Below, piece after piece: positions 11,568-23,395 of a stretch of DNA of 64,000 bases (position 1 is its first letter; the number at the start of each line of letters is the position of its first letter). The DNA is taken from the NCBI GenBank assembly GCA_015680685.1, contig MNCI01011109.1, positions 107,606 through 171,605 on the forward strand, in the 5' to 3' direction. Source of the stretch: Gnetum montanum (Eukaryota > Streptophyta > Gnetopsida > Gnetales > Gnetaceae). The position numbers and the translations under genes were made by a program. Under the pieces are notes generated by a model. That model ran no database searches. It was given only the letters and a program-made list of their open reading frames with translations, and was not told the DNA's origin.

Positions 11568-12412
11568 TTTGTCATATATGATTTAGTCCAAAATGAGGCA
11601 TATGATACCTAATGTTTTTTTGACCTTATGCTACTCTTAATGATAATAAAGAAATCATTTTTTAAAACTAATTAATAATGGAAAGTAAAGTGTAAACTAG
11701 CCTACGGGTGATGAATGTTAATTCCTAGCTTGCCATATACATCCTGAACCCACATATCCACTACTGGGATTACTAAGTGCTATGTTACTAGGTAAACCAA
11801 GCAATAATAGTGTTGGGATTACCAAGCAAATACATGTTTACACTCAAAACTGGTCATGCTCATTCTACCAATTCATTAAATGCATGGAAACATAAATATT
11901 AACTAAGTACATGAAACATAAATTGCATGGAAAGTAAATTTAATCTAAGTCAAAGTGCTACAATGAATACGAATCAGTCTCAATATTATTGCCATTCATA
12001 TAATGTGTTTAGGTATAATGCCACTCAAATAAGATACCATACAGTTGACTCAAATCTACATTATGGGCGCTCACTGACTATTCTCCAAGATTACAGAATA
12101 AAACTATAAGATTTTGGCTATTCTACTGATCAAAGAATGCCAATACACTATGGGAGGATGCATATTTATAGGTGAAAATAGACATTGCATCGACAGGGCC
12201 TTGTTAATGCATCATTTCATGCATGGATGAGGCATAGTTGATAGGGCTAAGATATTGAAGCCAAGATATCAGGGCTAAGATATTGAAGCCAAGATATCAG
12301 AGCCAAGATATCAGAGCTAAGATATCAAAGCCAAGATATTGGGGCTAAGATATCATATCCAACCAAACATTAACTTTTTTATTAGATATCCCAATGAACT
12401 AATGATTCATCA
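11568..12412 (-). mobile_element. 3' LTR (LTR B), truncated by LTR A
   Basis: This begins abruptly at a point matching the interior of LTR C ('tttgtca...gatttagtc') and ends ATTCATCA at 12412, directly against the purine tract. About 180 bp of its other end is missing, replaced by element 1. GATAT(C/T) repeats at 12250-12355 lie just upstream of the minus-strand TATA (TATAAATA, 12163-12170). Confidence 0.8.
12245..12360. repeat. GATATC/GATATT tandem motif array in LTR U3
   Basis: About eight copies of a 15-16 bp unit of the form (A/G)(A/G)GC(C/T)AAGATAT(C/T). A shorter version occurs at 15475-15545 in LTR C. It lies immediately upstream of the TATA box in the transcription direction of the LTR. 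Confidence 0.75.
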
Positions 12413-12424
12413 TACCCCCACAAC
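12413..12424 (-). promoter_or_regulatory. Polypurine tract of the non-autonomous element
   Basis: The minus strand reads GTTGTGGGGGTA directly before the LTR start TGATGA. A matching tract (TTTGTGGGGCTA) abuts the LTR at 63437. This is the usual position of the plus-strand DNA primer. Confidence 0.75.
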
Positions 12425-13940
12425 TAAATTAAAACTCATCCTCGAGTTAATAGGATAGGACTAAGCTTTCTTTACAAAAAATTAGGAATGATGGAATTAT
12501 TTACTAACATTAACTACTGATTGACTCTGAGTGCTACATTTTAAAATTTTATTCTAGTGGATGCATACAAAATGACAGAGTAACAAAATAACTAGACAAA
12601 CTTTGAAGATTAAAAAATTTGCAAAGATCTTCAAGAATCCACTGAAGATGATTCTTCTTATTACCTCTAGTAGTGGCAAACTTCCAACCCAGATTGTTAT
12701 ATTAATGCTTCTTTGGTTATGTAGAACATTTTTGAAGGATGGAATAAAATATCTTCTAATTATCCCATGAATCTAGTAAACTAACAATGCTTGAACATCC
12801 ATCTTGTATGTGCTATGATTTTTTTATGGGCATATCCATCGTTGCTCCCCTCTTAGCTTCATTTTTTTTCCTATCAAAAGACCTTCTTCCTTAGGTGTTT
12901 CTTTAGTATCACCTTTAGTCACCAAAGGATCAACATTAGTTTAGGTAAATTCTACTTAATAATTAACTCTTTTTGGATCCCTTAGTTTTTATTTAAGCAC
13001 AAGGTGATGATAGCACACCATGCCCAAGGCTATGACGTAACTAAAATCATCAAGCTATTCACATTATTTTGATCAATTACATTAGTTACTATGATGTTTA
13101 AAAATAGGATGTTAGAAAAATTTCAAGGTGGACATTCCTAGCCCCCATGACTAATAAGCATAACTCCAAAAACACACAAGTTTTTGAACAATTGAAACCA
13201 AAGGTCTGATTCAGAAGATGACCAAGAAATATTGAAGGATATTTTAATAGAAAAGTAGGAAAAAGTAAAAAAAAAAAAAAGTAATTAAAAGTGATGAGTA
13301 GTCTCAAAATTATACATAAATTTAGAGAAACTATCATTAATGTTTTGGAAGATGTAAAGGTTACTTCAAAGCCATGATCAACAAAAGTTATGTAAGTGGG
13401 TCCTCCCCAAAGTAGGCTCCTACCATAATGCCCTTGCATAACCACTACTATAGATGTTCATGGGTAACCAAGAAGTTACATGTAGACCATGCCTTTATTC
13501 CAAACAACACACAACTACCATGGTTGGGATGTTGCAATATACTACACGAAACTAGAAGGCTCATAATTTGATGCAGTAGTTAGGTAAATAATGAAATGAG
13601 AAGGGATTGTAAAGATTAGGATATAAGGTACTTGACCATGTCCATAATAGGTTCTTGTGATAAATGTGATTAAAATGATTAGCATACCTATCCATCCACG
13701 CTCAGACCAAGCCCATACCATAAACAATGACCTCACATTGATGTGTTATGTCCTGCCAACCACCACGAGTCCACAACCATCTCAAAGAACAATCATCACT
13801 CCAAAAAGAGAAGAAGGAAAGAAGAGTCTTAGTTAGAGGGGAATCTTCAGGCATGGGTAACATGTCTTTCCAGCCCCATAACCAATGCTTGTAGCCCACT
13901 ATTGTATCTAAGAGGTGTGCTTTGAATTCCCATTATTTTT

Positions 13941-14007
13941 TATCTTTCTTTTTCTTGTTTTTTTATTTTTGTTTTTGTTTTTTTTTTTTTTTTGGTTTTT
14001 TTTTTTA
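13941..14007. repeat. Poly-T tract
   Basis: Nearly pure T with a few G and A, ending before 'aaatggaaatcac'. A shorter version sits at the homologous place near 4386-4402. Confidence 0.9.
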
Positions 14008-14645
14008 AATGGAAATCACACCATGCAAAGACAAATATTCTTTTTTATTGGTCGATGGAGGAGTGATGATATGTTCTAAGAGGAGTCATAAACCACATGA
14101 AGGAAGACAAAAAGAAAATCCAACAAGTCCCTTTAAGGTTGCATCCTTTGCCATTCCCACTTGGTGATTCCTCTTTCTTCAAGGTACATTGATCATTGAT
14201 TAATTTTAGTTTCATGATTGAAGAACCAAATTTTTTCCATGAAAAATACCTTTTATTCAAAGAACTAGAGGGATGGATGAGGTGGTCTCACTACTTTACA
14301 CAATTACTTATCCAATCATCTTGATAGCATAGAACAAAAACCTAACACATAGCATTGACTTTTGCATCATGACTTGGAAATATTATTAACAAAAACATAA
14401 AATACATTCATAAAACATAAAGAGAATGACTCAATAAAAGATAAAAGTATAAAGAAAATGAAAATATTAAGAAAAGAAAAACATATGAAGAATCAAAAAA
14501 TTTTGGAAGAAATGGGAAAATGATAGAAAATTGTAAAATAGAAAAGGTGAAAAACACTTATTAGTTCTTGAACCAAGATAGAGCATCTCCCCCACAAATA
14601 ATCTTATGGCCACACATTTGGAAGATGGATTGCACATCCCTTGAA

Positions 14646-14663
14646 TCAATGGCAATGGCACCA
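14646..14663 (-). promoter_or_regulatory. Primer binding site, decayed tRNA-Asp type
   Basis: The minus strand reads TGGTGCCATTGCCATTGA, one base after the LTR end. It keeps 13 of 18 bases of the tRNA-Asp complement. Confidence 0.8.
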
Positions 14664-14664
14664 A

Positions 14665-15598
14665 TGATGAGTGACGAAGTACCCCCTACATCCAATCATA
14701 TGAATCACAAGAATTCATGCAAGATCTAGTTAAATTTCATGGATGGAACTAGTTATGACATAAATTTTTATGCCTTTATTGCAGTTCATTGTCTTCCCAC
14801 TTGGACTAGTGGTAGCTTTGTCACGTATGGTTTAGTCTAGAGTGACGCATATGATTCTTGATGTTGTTTTGATCTTATGCTACTCCTAACAATAATAAAG
14901 AAATCATTTGTTTAAACTAATTAACAATGGAAAGTAAATTCTAAAATAGCCTACAGGTGATGAGTGTCTATTCCTAGCTTGTTGTACACATCTTGAACCC
15001 ACATATCCACTACTAGGATTACCGAGCGCTATGCTACTGGGTGAACCAAGCAATAATGACATTGGGATTACCAAGCGAATGTGTTTTTATGCTTGAAACT
15101 AGTTGTTCTCATTCTGCAAATTCATTAACATGCATGGAAGTGTAAATATTAACTAAGTACATGAAATGTAAATTACATGGAAAGTAAATTTAATCTAAGT
15201 CAAAATGCTGCAATGAATAAGAATCAATCTCAATCTTATTGTTGTTCATGAAATGTGTCTAGGTACATTGCCACTTGAATAAGAGATCATACAACTGACT
15301 CAGATTCACACTGTAGGTACTCACTAACTATTCTCTAAGATTACGGAATAAACCTGCAAGATTTCACCTACTCTATTAATCAAAGAATGCCAATACATGG
15401 CAGGAGGATGCATATTTATCAATGGGGCCTCATAAATGCATCATTTCACGCATCGATGAGGCATAGTCGATGTGACCAAGATATTGAGGCTAAGATATTG
15501 GAGCCAAGATATCAAAGCCAAGATATTGGGGCTAAGATATTGGAGCTAACCAAAAATTAACTTTTTATCAGATATCCCAATGAACTAATGATTCATCA
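14665..15598 (-). mobile_element. 5' LTR of the non-autonomous element (LTR C)
   Basis: The 934-bp LTR runs on the plus strand from TGATGAG to ATTCATCA. It is similar throughout to LTR B and, in reverse, to the plus-strand LTR at 31620-32495. It lies inside the hairpin-repeat region of element 2, which resumes at 15599. Confidence 0.85.
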
Positions 15599-16870
15599 TT
15601 TTTAAAGTTGATGTCACTTCTTTATAGAATCCACTCGTAGAACCATTTTTTGGCTCTAAAAACCTGCACTATGTAGAAGCTAATGTGGAAGAGGTCAAAA
15701 TGAGCATATAATATCTTTTAAGAGCTTTTGATGTGGTAGAACCAAAATTGAGCTAACTTGTAGAACTAAATTTTTGGTTCCACATGTTGAGCATACCCTA
15801 TAATAATTGTGCTAAACAATGTTGATTTCATTCATAGAACCATTTTGGAGCTTACTTATAAATCCAATTTTTGGTTCTATGAACCCACACGATTTGAGAG
15901 ATAACCTAGTAGAACCACTCTAGAAGCTTTTTGTAGAAGCACATTTTGATTTTATATACTTCCCTTAGTTCTATGGACAAACCAACTAGGAGCTAACATG
16001 GTTTACAAAGGTATTTTAGGGATCACTTATATAACCAACTCATAGAACCATTTTTGGCTCTACAAATCTCTCCTAATTCTACAAGATGATGTGGCATATG
16101 AAGTTAGTTGAGTCTTTAGATGTAAAGTTGATTTTACTTCATAATTTAGATAACATTAATATGGATTGTAGAGCTTATTTGTAGACTTGAATTTTTGGTT
16201 CTACACACCTATTCTAACTTCACAAACTAAACTTATTCTTATAATTCTTTAGATGAGCTATTTGGACTTATGTTGACCCTAAAACTAATCCTTTTAGCTT
16301 TATGAATTAATATTTGGTGATTTAATACCTAGCTAATAAACTAAGAGAGATAAATATTTTGGATTATATTATGTCCTCATGAGCTCTTATTTTGGAACTA
16401 ATAAACAATGCATTGTATTGCGGTATTCAAATTTGATTTGAAATCCTAGCTCTTCATATCGATTCCTTGAGACTTAGCAAACTTGCATGTTTAATGTTCC
16501 AATAATTTCTAAGTCACTTATCATACTTAAAATTTTCACCATTATCAAAATCCTTGTTAAAATAAGCTAAATCCTTTTGGAATTTTATGAATGATTTTAT
16601 TTTATAAGCTTCATTCTTTATTTAGGGCTTTTATTTCATGCCCTCACATTTAAAGAAATATGACTATGAGCCAAAATCTTATGTAACTTCACAAAATTTC
16701 CTTTTGAGCTCACCAATAATACTTCTTATCTAAATGAGAAATTCATCTTAATCATACTATGCCAATTAATCAATCTTTTGGTTCAAGAGCTATTGAACAA
16801 TTCCAAATTAAGCTAAATAATTCTAATATTTGTTGTTCCCTAATAATGGTGAGTGTTGTAACAACAATTG
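15599..16870 (-). repeat. Hairpin-repeat region of family 2, copy 1 (truncated)
   Basis: The 15635-16215 part has many degenerate units built around TAGAACCA and TTGGTTCTA, the same units as at 27600-29300. The 16215-16870 part matches 29270-29915 ('agctaataaactaaga', 'catgtcctcat', 'aatggtga...gtaacaacaa'). It directly follows integrase in the minus-strand order and is cut on its left by LTR C. Confidence 0.75.
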
Positions 16871-18300
16871 TATCCAAAAGAAAACACACTTCTTTTGGAT
16901 AAAACACACCATATATATTTAAAAGAGAAACTGAAGAAATGCTTAAATATTTTGTGGGGAAAAATCCTTGTAGCTTAAGACTAAATAGGAATGAAAAAAC
17001 CACGATCCTATAAAAAATGTAAAGCAAGCTAATTAAAACTAGACTGATGAAACTAGTTGGCATTGTATAATGATTATGCCTTTTCTTTTTTTTTGAAAAA
17101 CTTTACATTTTGAAGCTCCATCATACTCAAGCTCTGTTGTTACTTGAATAGGCACAATAGTTTTTTATTTAATATTTTCAGTTGACCATTCTTTATGGCT
17201 TCTTGGATTTTCATGCTTCTTTGTTACTTCTTCACCTTCATGCTCTTTCTCGGAGTCTTTAAACTTTTCCTCCTTGTGATTTTCATGTTGAGAGACTAAA
17301 ACATCTTCATAATTGAGGTTTTGAACTAGGCTCTCTTCATTAAAATTCCTCATTAATTATAAATTAGAGTATTCTAGGATTTCAATCCAATCTTATACAT
17401 GGATTGATTTATCATTTGTAAGGATGGAGAACTCATTAAAAAGCAAAGTCATGAATCGACAATTATAAGATGCTTCATAAGTGATATATCTATAGTATAT
17501 CCTTTGTACATGTTGAGGATAACACCTAGATAAATATGGAATAAGAGGCCTTTCTTTCATTCTTACTATTCTTGCATTTGCAAATAATCTTCTTCTTACT
17601 ATTAGCCTTGTCTTCCCAATCATGGCTGGTGATGAATAATTTAGAAATGGATTTTTATAGCCTTACCTTCTACTTTCTATTTAATCCTAAAAAATTAGTT
17701 ACAAGATACTATGTGCATATTTAGATTCTGGTTGACCATTACTAAGTTATTTAAATGGGCAATTGGTTAGAATAATATTTCAAAAGAAAGCATTAAATGG
17801 AATGCTTAACACTTGTTCCTTTAATGAAGCTAGTGTAAAAGCAATATCTGCCACTTCCTATTTGATTATCAATGACCTAGTCCATTTAGCTAAAAATTTG
17901 TTGTCCTCACTCTTATTATTTATTTTTCATAATAAAACCAAATCCCTTTCTCTAAATGCCTTCCTTTGACCCAGTGATCAAGTCATCATTTCATTATTAC
18001 TACATTTTGTAACAATTTATCCTGAGCTTCACCAATTTTGGTCTCTCTTTATAATAATAAAGTCATCAAATCATATTCTATGTCCAATCATGAGTTATAA
18101 CTCTTCATAAATCCTAATGATAATGACATGAATGAATTATTTATTCAAGCATTAAACCCATAAACTAGGTTAAGTGTTGTAGTAACTATAGATTTTTTAA
18201 TACTAATTCTATCTATTCATAAAGTTCCTTGTGATATATCATGCCAATTCCATATACTCTTATCAATAGAATGTCTAATATAAGAGATCATATTTTTGTT
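16870..18300 (-). pseudogene. Element 2 integrase C-terminus and tail, decayed
   Basis: Downstream of the integrase core on the minus strand, about 17650-18250 can be read as a broken integrase C-terminal domain. Below that, 17165-17353 is an acidic, Glu/Lys-rich open segment, and 17393-17623 is a basic segment I do not recognise. Stops are frequent. Confidence 0.45.
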
Positions 18301-18950
18301 TGTGGACTTACCTAGGTCATTACCTTATGGCTAATAGTTTGAAGATAAATAGAATAGAATAGAATTGATTTCTTTGAAGCCCATCTTATGAATTTGTTTG
18401 ATTGAAAGGTTGTGTCATTATTAGTAACAATTGATTCCAACATTCCAAAATGATTTATAATGTATTATTTTATGAATTTGATTACATTGTATCATGTGCT
18501 TATCCTTAGAGATTTAGCTTCTAGACATTTAGTAAAATAGTCAGTGGCTAGAAAAATGAATCTATCTCCTATTTGATATGGGGTAATAGCTCCTATGAAA
18601 TCTAATTCCCATTGAAAAGCTCTATCTATTACCACTAACTTTACTAAAGCATTTTGGTTTTTAGCTTTGTTTCATAAATTTGACATTTATACCAAGTTAA
18701 AATCTTGTCTTGTAAGTCCTTATACATCATGGGCCAATAAAATTTATATCTTAGTATATGTTGCATTGTAGCTCTTGGGGATTCATAATACAAATCCTTA
18801 TGATCATGAAATTGATTTAGGATTTCTTTAATTCTTTGATTGGATGAACACTCCAGTAGGATTCTCTAAAAATTATTTCTCTAAAAAACTCCCTAAGTGA
18901 GAATATATTTCTTTGTCTTATTTATAAGGATTTTTGGATAAATGCTTATA
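18300..18950 (-). pseudogene. Element 2 integrase core, decayed
   Basis: Across frames the minus strand gives 'FQWELDFIGAITP' (about 18575-18615) and then 'FLATDYFTKWLEAKSL' (about 18510-18560), the first part of a Ty3/gypsy integrase core with its first catalytic Asp. Upstream sequence at 18640-18760 carries the end of the zinc-binding part. Later catalytic residues are obscured by frameshifts. Confidence 0.7.
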
Positions 18951-19099
18951 AAATTTTTTACTTATGAGAAATCTTACTATATCATCATACTAATTCTTGA
19001 TTTAAAAAAGGGATAACATCTCATGTTCAGGTTCTTTTGTCATCATTTTAGCTAATTCCATATTTTTAACTTTGTACATGTTTTTAAGATAAACTTAAA

Positions 19100-19540
19100 C
19101 TACTATAGCTTAATTATGTAATTAGTTCTTTTAAGAGCAATCTCATTTTATGATAAAAATTATCTTATAGTTGGTTCTATAGTCATAATGTGGACTATAA
19201 TGTCTTCTAGATAATACTTATAATGTCCTAAATATTTTATCACAATAAACATGTTTTTCTAGCTTAGAGTAATTTCTTTCAACTCCTTTCAATTGATAAC
19301 GAAAAAATTCAGTTGGTTTTTCTTCTTTTTCATACTTTTGTATTAATACTGTAGCTAGAGAATCCGTGAAGACAAAAGCATGCAAACATAAATATTCTTT
19401 TAGCTTAGGTTTTACCAAATATGAAACTTCTAAAATGGCTTTCTTAATTAAATATAATGCTTCAAGTAATTCCTTTATTTTTCTTACTTCAACATTTATA
19501 AAAGAGGCTTCGTTATTTCTATAAATCTTGGTATGCATTT
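19100..19540 (-). pseudogene. Element 2 RNase H
   Basis: The 19218-19538 minus-strand frame reads FVFTDSLATVLIQK, with the catalytic Asp, then 'VERNYSKLEKHVYCD', the 'ELNY..IEKE' element of retrotransposon RNase H. It continues directly from RT after a short connection. Confidence 0.8.
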
Positions 19541-20960
19541 TTCAATAAAACTTATCTTCCCAAAGAAAGACCTTAGTGTTTTCTTATTTATAGAATGTTC
19601 TATACCTTGGATAGCTTATATTCTAGATTAATCAATAGCCATTCCTTTTTGACAAACTATATGTCTAAGTAAGCTACCTAATTTAACCTCAAAAACATAT
19701 TTTTTAGGATTCAAAGAGATACTGAATTCCCTACATCTATCAAATATCTTTTGTAAATGAGATATATGATTTGATTCATGCTTCAAATACACTATGATAT
19801 TGTCTAGATAAATAGCCATATATTTTTCAATAAGCCCATTGAATGTAGTATCTATAGCTCATTGAAATGTAGCCCTTGCATTTGATAAGCCAACAAGCAT
19901 TCTTTTGTATTAAAAACTTCCCCACTTTTTGATGAATGTTGTTTTATATTGATCATTGTTATTTGCTATTATCTAATTATGACTTTAAAAACCATCTTGA
20001 AATGAATATAGATAGCATTCTGATACTTTTATTAGCATTTTATCAATCCATGGGAGTGAGTATCTATATTTAGTAGAAGCTTTATTCAAAATCCTAAAAT
20101 CAACACATAATCTTATATCTTCATTCTTCTTCATGACTGCTACTAAATTAGCTATCTAAGGTTAATACCTCTTTGGATATATTACATGTGCACCTAATAA
20201 CTTCTTAATCTTAGCTTCCATTGTTGGCTTAAAAATTGGGTTAAAATTTTTTAATTTTTTTTAATCACCTTTCAACCTTCTATTAAAGAAATTTTATAAC
20301 TCATAATGTTAGGATTAAAATTTCTCAAATGATCATATGACCAAGAAACATTTTCTAACCTCTCTTTAAGAACCTATATCATTCTTTTTTTAATTTGTGA
20401 TTGTAGCTTCAATCTAATATTTAGGTTTCTTGGAATATCTTTACATCCTAAGCTTATTATTTCATACGCTTAATCCTCATGATCTTGGATGTATAATCCT
20501 TTAACTAATTTTTCCTTACAACTCTTCTATTAATTACAACATATTTTTTGGTATTGTTTTTACCTTTTTTTTATTTCTTCCTTATAAACCTAGTCTTTAA
20601 ATTCTCCTATGTTTTTAATAAATTATGCTATTTGATTATCATATTTAAAAACTTAAAAGTATCTTTTATTATTAGGTATCATGCAATCTGATTCTAATTT
20701 AGTTACTTTACTATGGTGTCTATTTATTTTTGATAATTCAAGAGTTGAAGCTCCTACTATAAGCCCATCAGCTATCTAATAGTCTTCTCTTGGGCTATTT
20801 TTAATTTTATATTTCATAAAATAGTTGAGTAATTTTGTTTTCTTCTACTTGTATGACCTAAGAAATAAGCTTTTAATACTGCATTTTCCTTGTACTTGAT
20901 CATAGTTAAGCTTTAAGTCCCATCTTACTTTCAACTTAATTTTTTTTATCATAAGCTATT
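19540..20960 (-). pseudogene. Element 2 reverse transcriptase
   Basis: The minus strand shows 'MKKNEDIRLCVDFRILNKAS' (about 20085-20145, fingers and palm) and the active site AIYLDNIIVY (about 19790-19819). After that come 'HISHLQKIFDRCREFSISLNP' and 'GSLLRHIV'. In the active-site box, the second Asp of the usual YLDD is Asn (YLDN), which alone would abolish polymerisation. Stops and frameshifts are common. The wording YLDxIIVY differs from the FIDD of element 1, supporting a distinct lineage. Confidence 0.8.
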
Positions 20961-21235
20961 TTCAAGCCTCTACATAGAGCTTCATATTGATATCTATTAT
21001 TAGTAAAAGAAAATTATAATTATATAGCTATTTATTTAATATTAATTTATGGGCTAATTAAAACAATACCTACTTCTGATGCTTTTGAATTACAAGCTCC
21101 ATCAAAATATGATTTTCAAGATTATTCCCATTGATTGTCAAAATACATGACTTTTATTTTTTAAATAGAGCTAACTCTTAATTTAACTTTTGTTGATTCA
21201 ATCATTTTATTCTTGCCATTTTTTACCATTAATGG

Positions 21236-21263
21236 CTCTCTCTCTCTCTCTCTCTCTCTCTCT
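21236..21263. repeat. (CT)n microsatellite at an assembly gap
   Basis: Twenty-eight bases of pure CT run into the N block at 21264. The repeat probably caused the gap. Confidence 0.95.
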
Positions 21264-21401
21264 NNNNNNNNNNNNNNNNNNNNNNNNNNNNNNNNNNNNN
21301 NNNNNNNNNNNNNNNNNNNNNNNNNNNNNNNNNNNNNNNNNNNNNNNNNNNNNNNNNNNNNNNNNNNNNNNNNNNNNNNNNNNNNNNNNNNNNNNNNNNN
21401 N
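21264..21401. other. Assembly gap (138 N)
   Basis: Run of N within the element 2 protease-RT region. Confidence 0.99.
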
Positions 21402-21720
21402 GAAAATTTTGCTCCAAATTCTACTTAATAATAGTTGTAGGCATCAGGAATATTTGTTGCTTGGATTATTATTATATTGTTGATTCAAGGTTATGAAGCT
21501 ACTTGAAGTAGTACATTTGGTAATTGGCATATCATATTAACTCTACTCTTATCAACTTGAACTATTTTCCTATTTGACTCTTCTAGTTTTAGTCCTAACT
21601 ATTTACAAATTAATAAGGGCATTAATGTAGAAGTATCTCCGAAATTAACCAAGAAGTTATGTAGATATCTACATTTTTTAAGGGTTGATAAGAAAGGTTG
21701 TGCATTTTTATGACCTACAA
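21402..21720 (-). pseudogene. Element 2 protease, decayed
   Basis: The minus strand reads 'CRYLHNFLVNFGDTSTLMPL' (about 21610-21670), matching the 'FLVDSGAT.N.MP' active-site form of retroelement proteases. The catalytic Asp-Ser-Gly has become Asn-Phe-Gly. A segment resembling the second half follows near 21420-21450 (IPDAY). Confidence 0.65.
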
Positions 21721-21949
21721 CTAAAATTTTATTAATGGTTTTATTAGCATTATAGATGTAATTTGTAATTACATCACTAACCTTTCTTTTATTTTAAATT
21801 TTCTCCAAAATTTATTTTGAGCATCCTTTGCTCTAAATCAATTAATACAAACTAGTAACATCCTTAATCCTCTTTAGATCTTCTATTATATCATACTTCC
21901 CTTCACCATAAAATCCTAATCTTCTAAGCATTTTTGGAAAGAAGTCTCG

Positions 21950-23319
21950 ATGACTTCCTTCATTGGGTTGAGCTTTTTCTTTTGATTTCTATTTCTTCTT
22001 AAATGTATTTTTCTTTTTAGTAGATTTAGGGATTACATTCAAAGGTTTAGATATGATCATCCTTTCTTTAATGCTCCTAATTTCATATTTAGAATCTTCA
22101 TTATTAATGAAATTATCCTTAGGTGAATATCCTGATTCTGAATCTATAAATGTTTCATCACTTAATAACCTTTCTAAGTATTGAATTCCTATTTGCATTA
22201 GTTCTTTAGGCTCTTTTTCAAATTCTATTAAATTTGAATAAGCTAAAACTTCCCTTTCTTTAGTGTCATCTAGTTTAGCGATCAGATTTTCTAGGTTGTC
22301 AAAAAAAAATTTCTTTAAGTTTCATCCTAGCCATAGCTTTTTCTATCTTGACAATTTTGTTGGAGATTTCTTTTAAAAGTTTATTTTTGTCATGTTCTTT
22401 AATTTGTAACTAAATAATACTATTTATTGAATATAATGGTTTAAGTTGAGTAACATTTTGTATAGGAAGTACTCCTCTTTGTGATTCTTTTACAATGTAT
22501 TATGAATTATTTAGAGTTAATATCAACTATCTTTCTAATCCAATGGCTTCACTATAGAGGTCAGCTAAAGTATTCATACTTGAAGTTATTCATAATAAAA
22601 TTGAAATTCTCGGATCTATAGTGTTTAAGTAAGTGTCTCTTAAAATTTCATTACTTGGTTAAACCTTATTTTAAAATAAGTCATATACCCTTTGAAATTT
22701 AATGTTAAATTCTCTAGTTGATTCCTTATTTTATTTGAGCAAGTTCACTATAGAGTTGATGTTGCTTAATTTAATTACTGAACTTACCTATCAACAAAGT
22801 CTGTATATCATCCCATCTAGCAATGCTATTATTTGGCAAATTAGAATATCATATTTAAGCCATATCTCTAAGATTACCTATGAATAGCCTACATGCTTGA
22901 TCTTGATCCTAAATGTTCATATGCACTAAGGGTAACTCAAATAAATGCAAGTATTTCTCTACTAAATAAGCCTTACCAAGAATGTAAGGCTTTGGTAAAT
23001 ACTTATAAGGAGCTTGAGGAATGCCATGATAAGCATTAAACATCAAAGGTATTCAAAGCTAAAATGGATTTACAGGAGGTGGGTTAGCAATTATTTGAAA
23101 ATTTTTTATTCTACCAAATGATCTTGTTTTTTATCTATCTTTGTTCTTGAAAGATAAACATTTAATCAAAGGTGAGACCCTAGTTCATCTTGTCTTTTCC
23201 TCACTTCCTAAATTTCAAATGAAAATCTTAGATTCTTCTTCTGATGATTCTTTAATCTTAAGATTAAATATACTTGTTGGGCTTTTAAAATCTTCTTGCA
23301 TGTCTAAGGATCCACTCAT
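21950..23319 (-). pseudogene. Element 2 gag, decayed
   Basis: The likely start is the ATG at 23319, which opens MSGSLDMQEDFKSP. The 22560-23000 part, read with stops, resembles a capsid domain (FELPLVHMNI, DQDQACRLFIGNL, YSNLPNNSI). The 21989-22198 open segment is Lys-rich at its end, as expected near the nucleic-acid-binding region. No zinc knuckle could be made out. LTR D lies just upstream. Confidence 0.65.
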
Positions 23320-23395
23320 GAGCTTAAAAAACTAGTTAATCTAACCTAACTTCTGATCTAACTTAACTTGATCAATTTTAATAAATTTTAATAAG

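Larger units (their letters stand above)
11568..15598 (-). mobile_element. Non-autonomous LTR element of the TGATGA family (no gag-pol)
   Basis: The minus-strand order is 5' LTR (14665-15598), tRNA-Asp primer site (14646-14663), about 2.2 kb of internal DNA with no recognisable gag or pol, purine tract (complement of 12413-12424) and 3' LTR (11568-12412, truncated). The internal block at 13810-14035 matches the 3' non-coding region of element 1 at 4270-4440. It looks like a deletion derivative that kept only the ends needed in cis, comparable to known LARD-type elements. The open frames inside (such as 13098-13445 and 14045-14260) show no retroviral domain. Confidence 0.8.
16870..23350 (-). 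mobile_element. Ty3/gypsy element 2, decayed gag-pol
   Basis: The minus strand carries gag (from about 23319), protease, RT, RNase H and integrase in Ty3/gypsy order. It sits to the left of LTR D and is followed by the family's hairpin-repeat region. RT and gag wording differ clearly from element 1, so it is a separate lineage. Stops and frameshifts run throughout, and an assembly gap (21264-21401) removes part of the protease-RT join. Its 3' ORF and 3' LTR were cut away where the non-autonomous element sits. Confidence 0.8.

Noticed and set aside
17165-17353. Acidic 62-residue ORF as a separate gene
   Set aside because: It lies inside the decayed tail of element 2 integrase, has no independent support, and is low complexity.
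21190-21483. Open frames across the CT repeat and gap
   Set aside because: Low-complexity sequence plus N; no evidence of coding.
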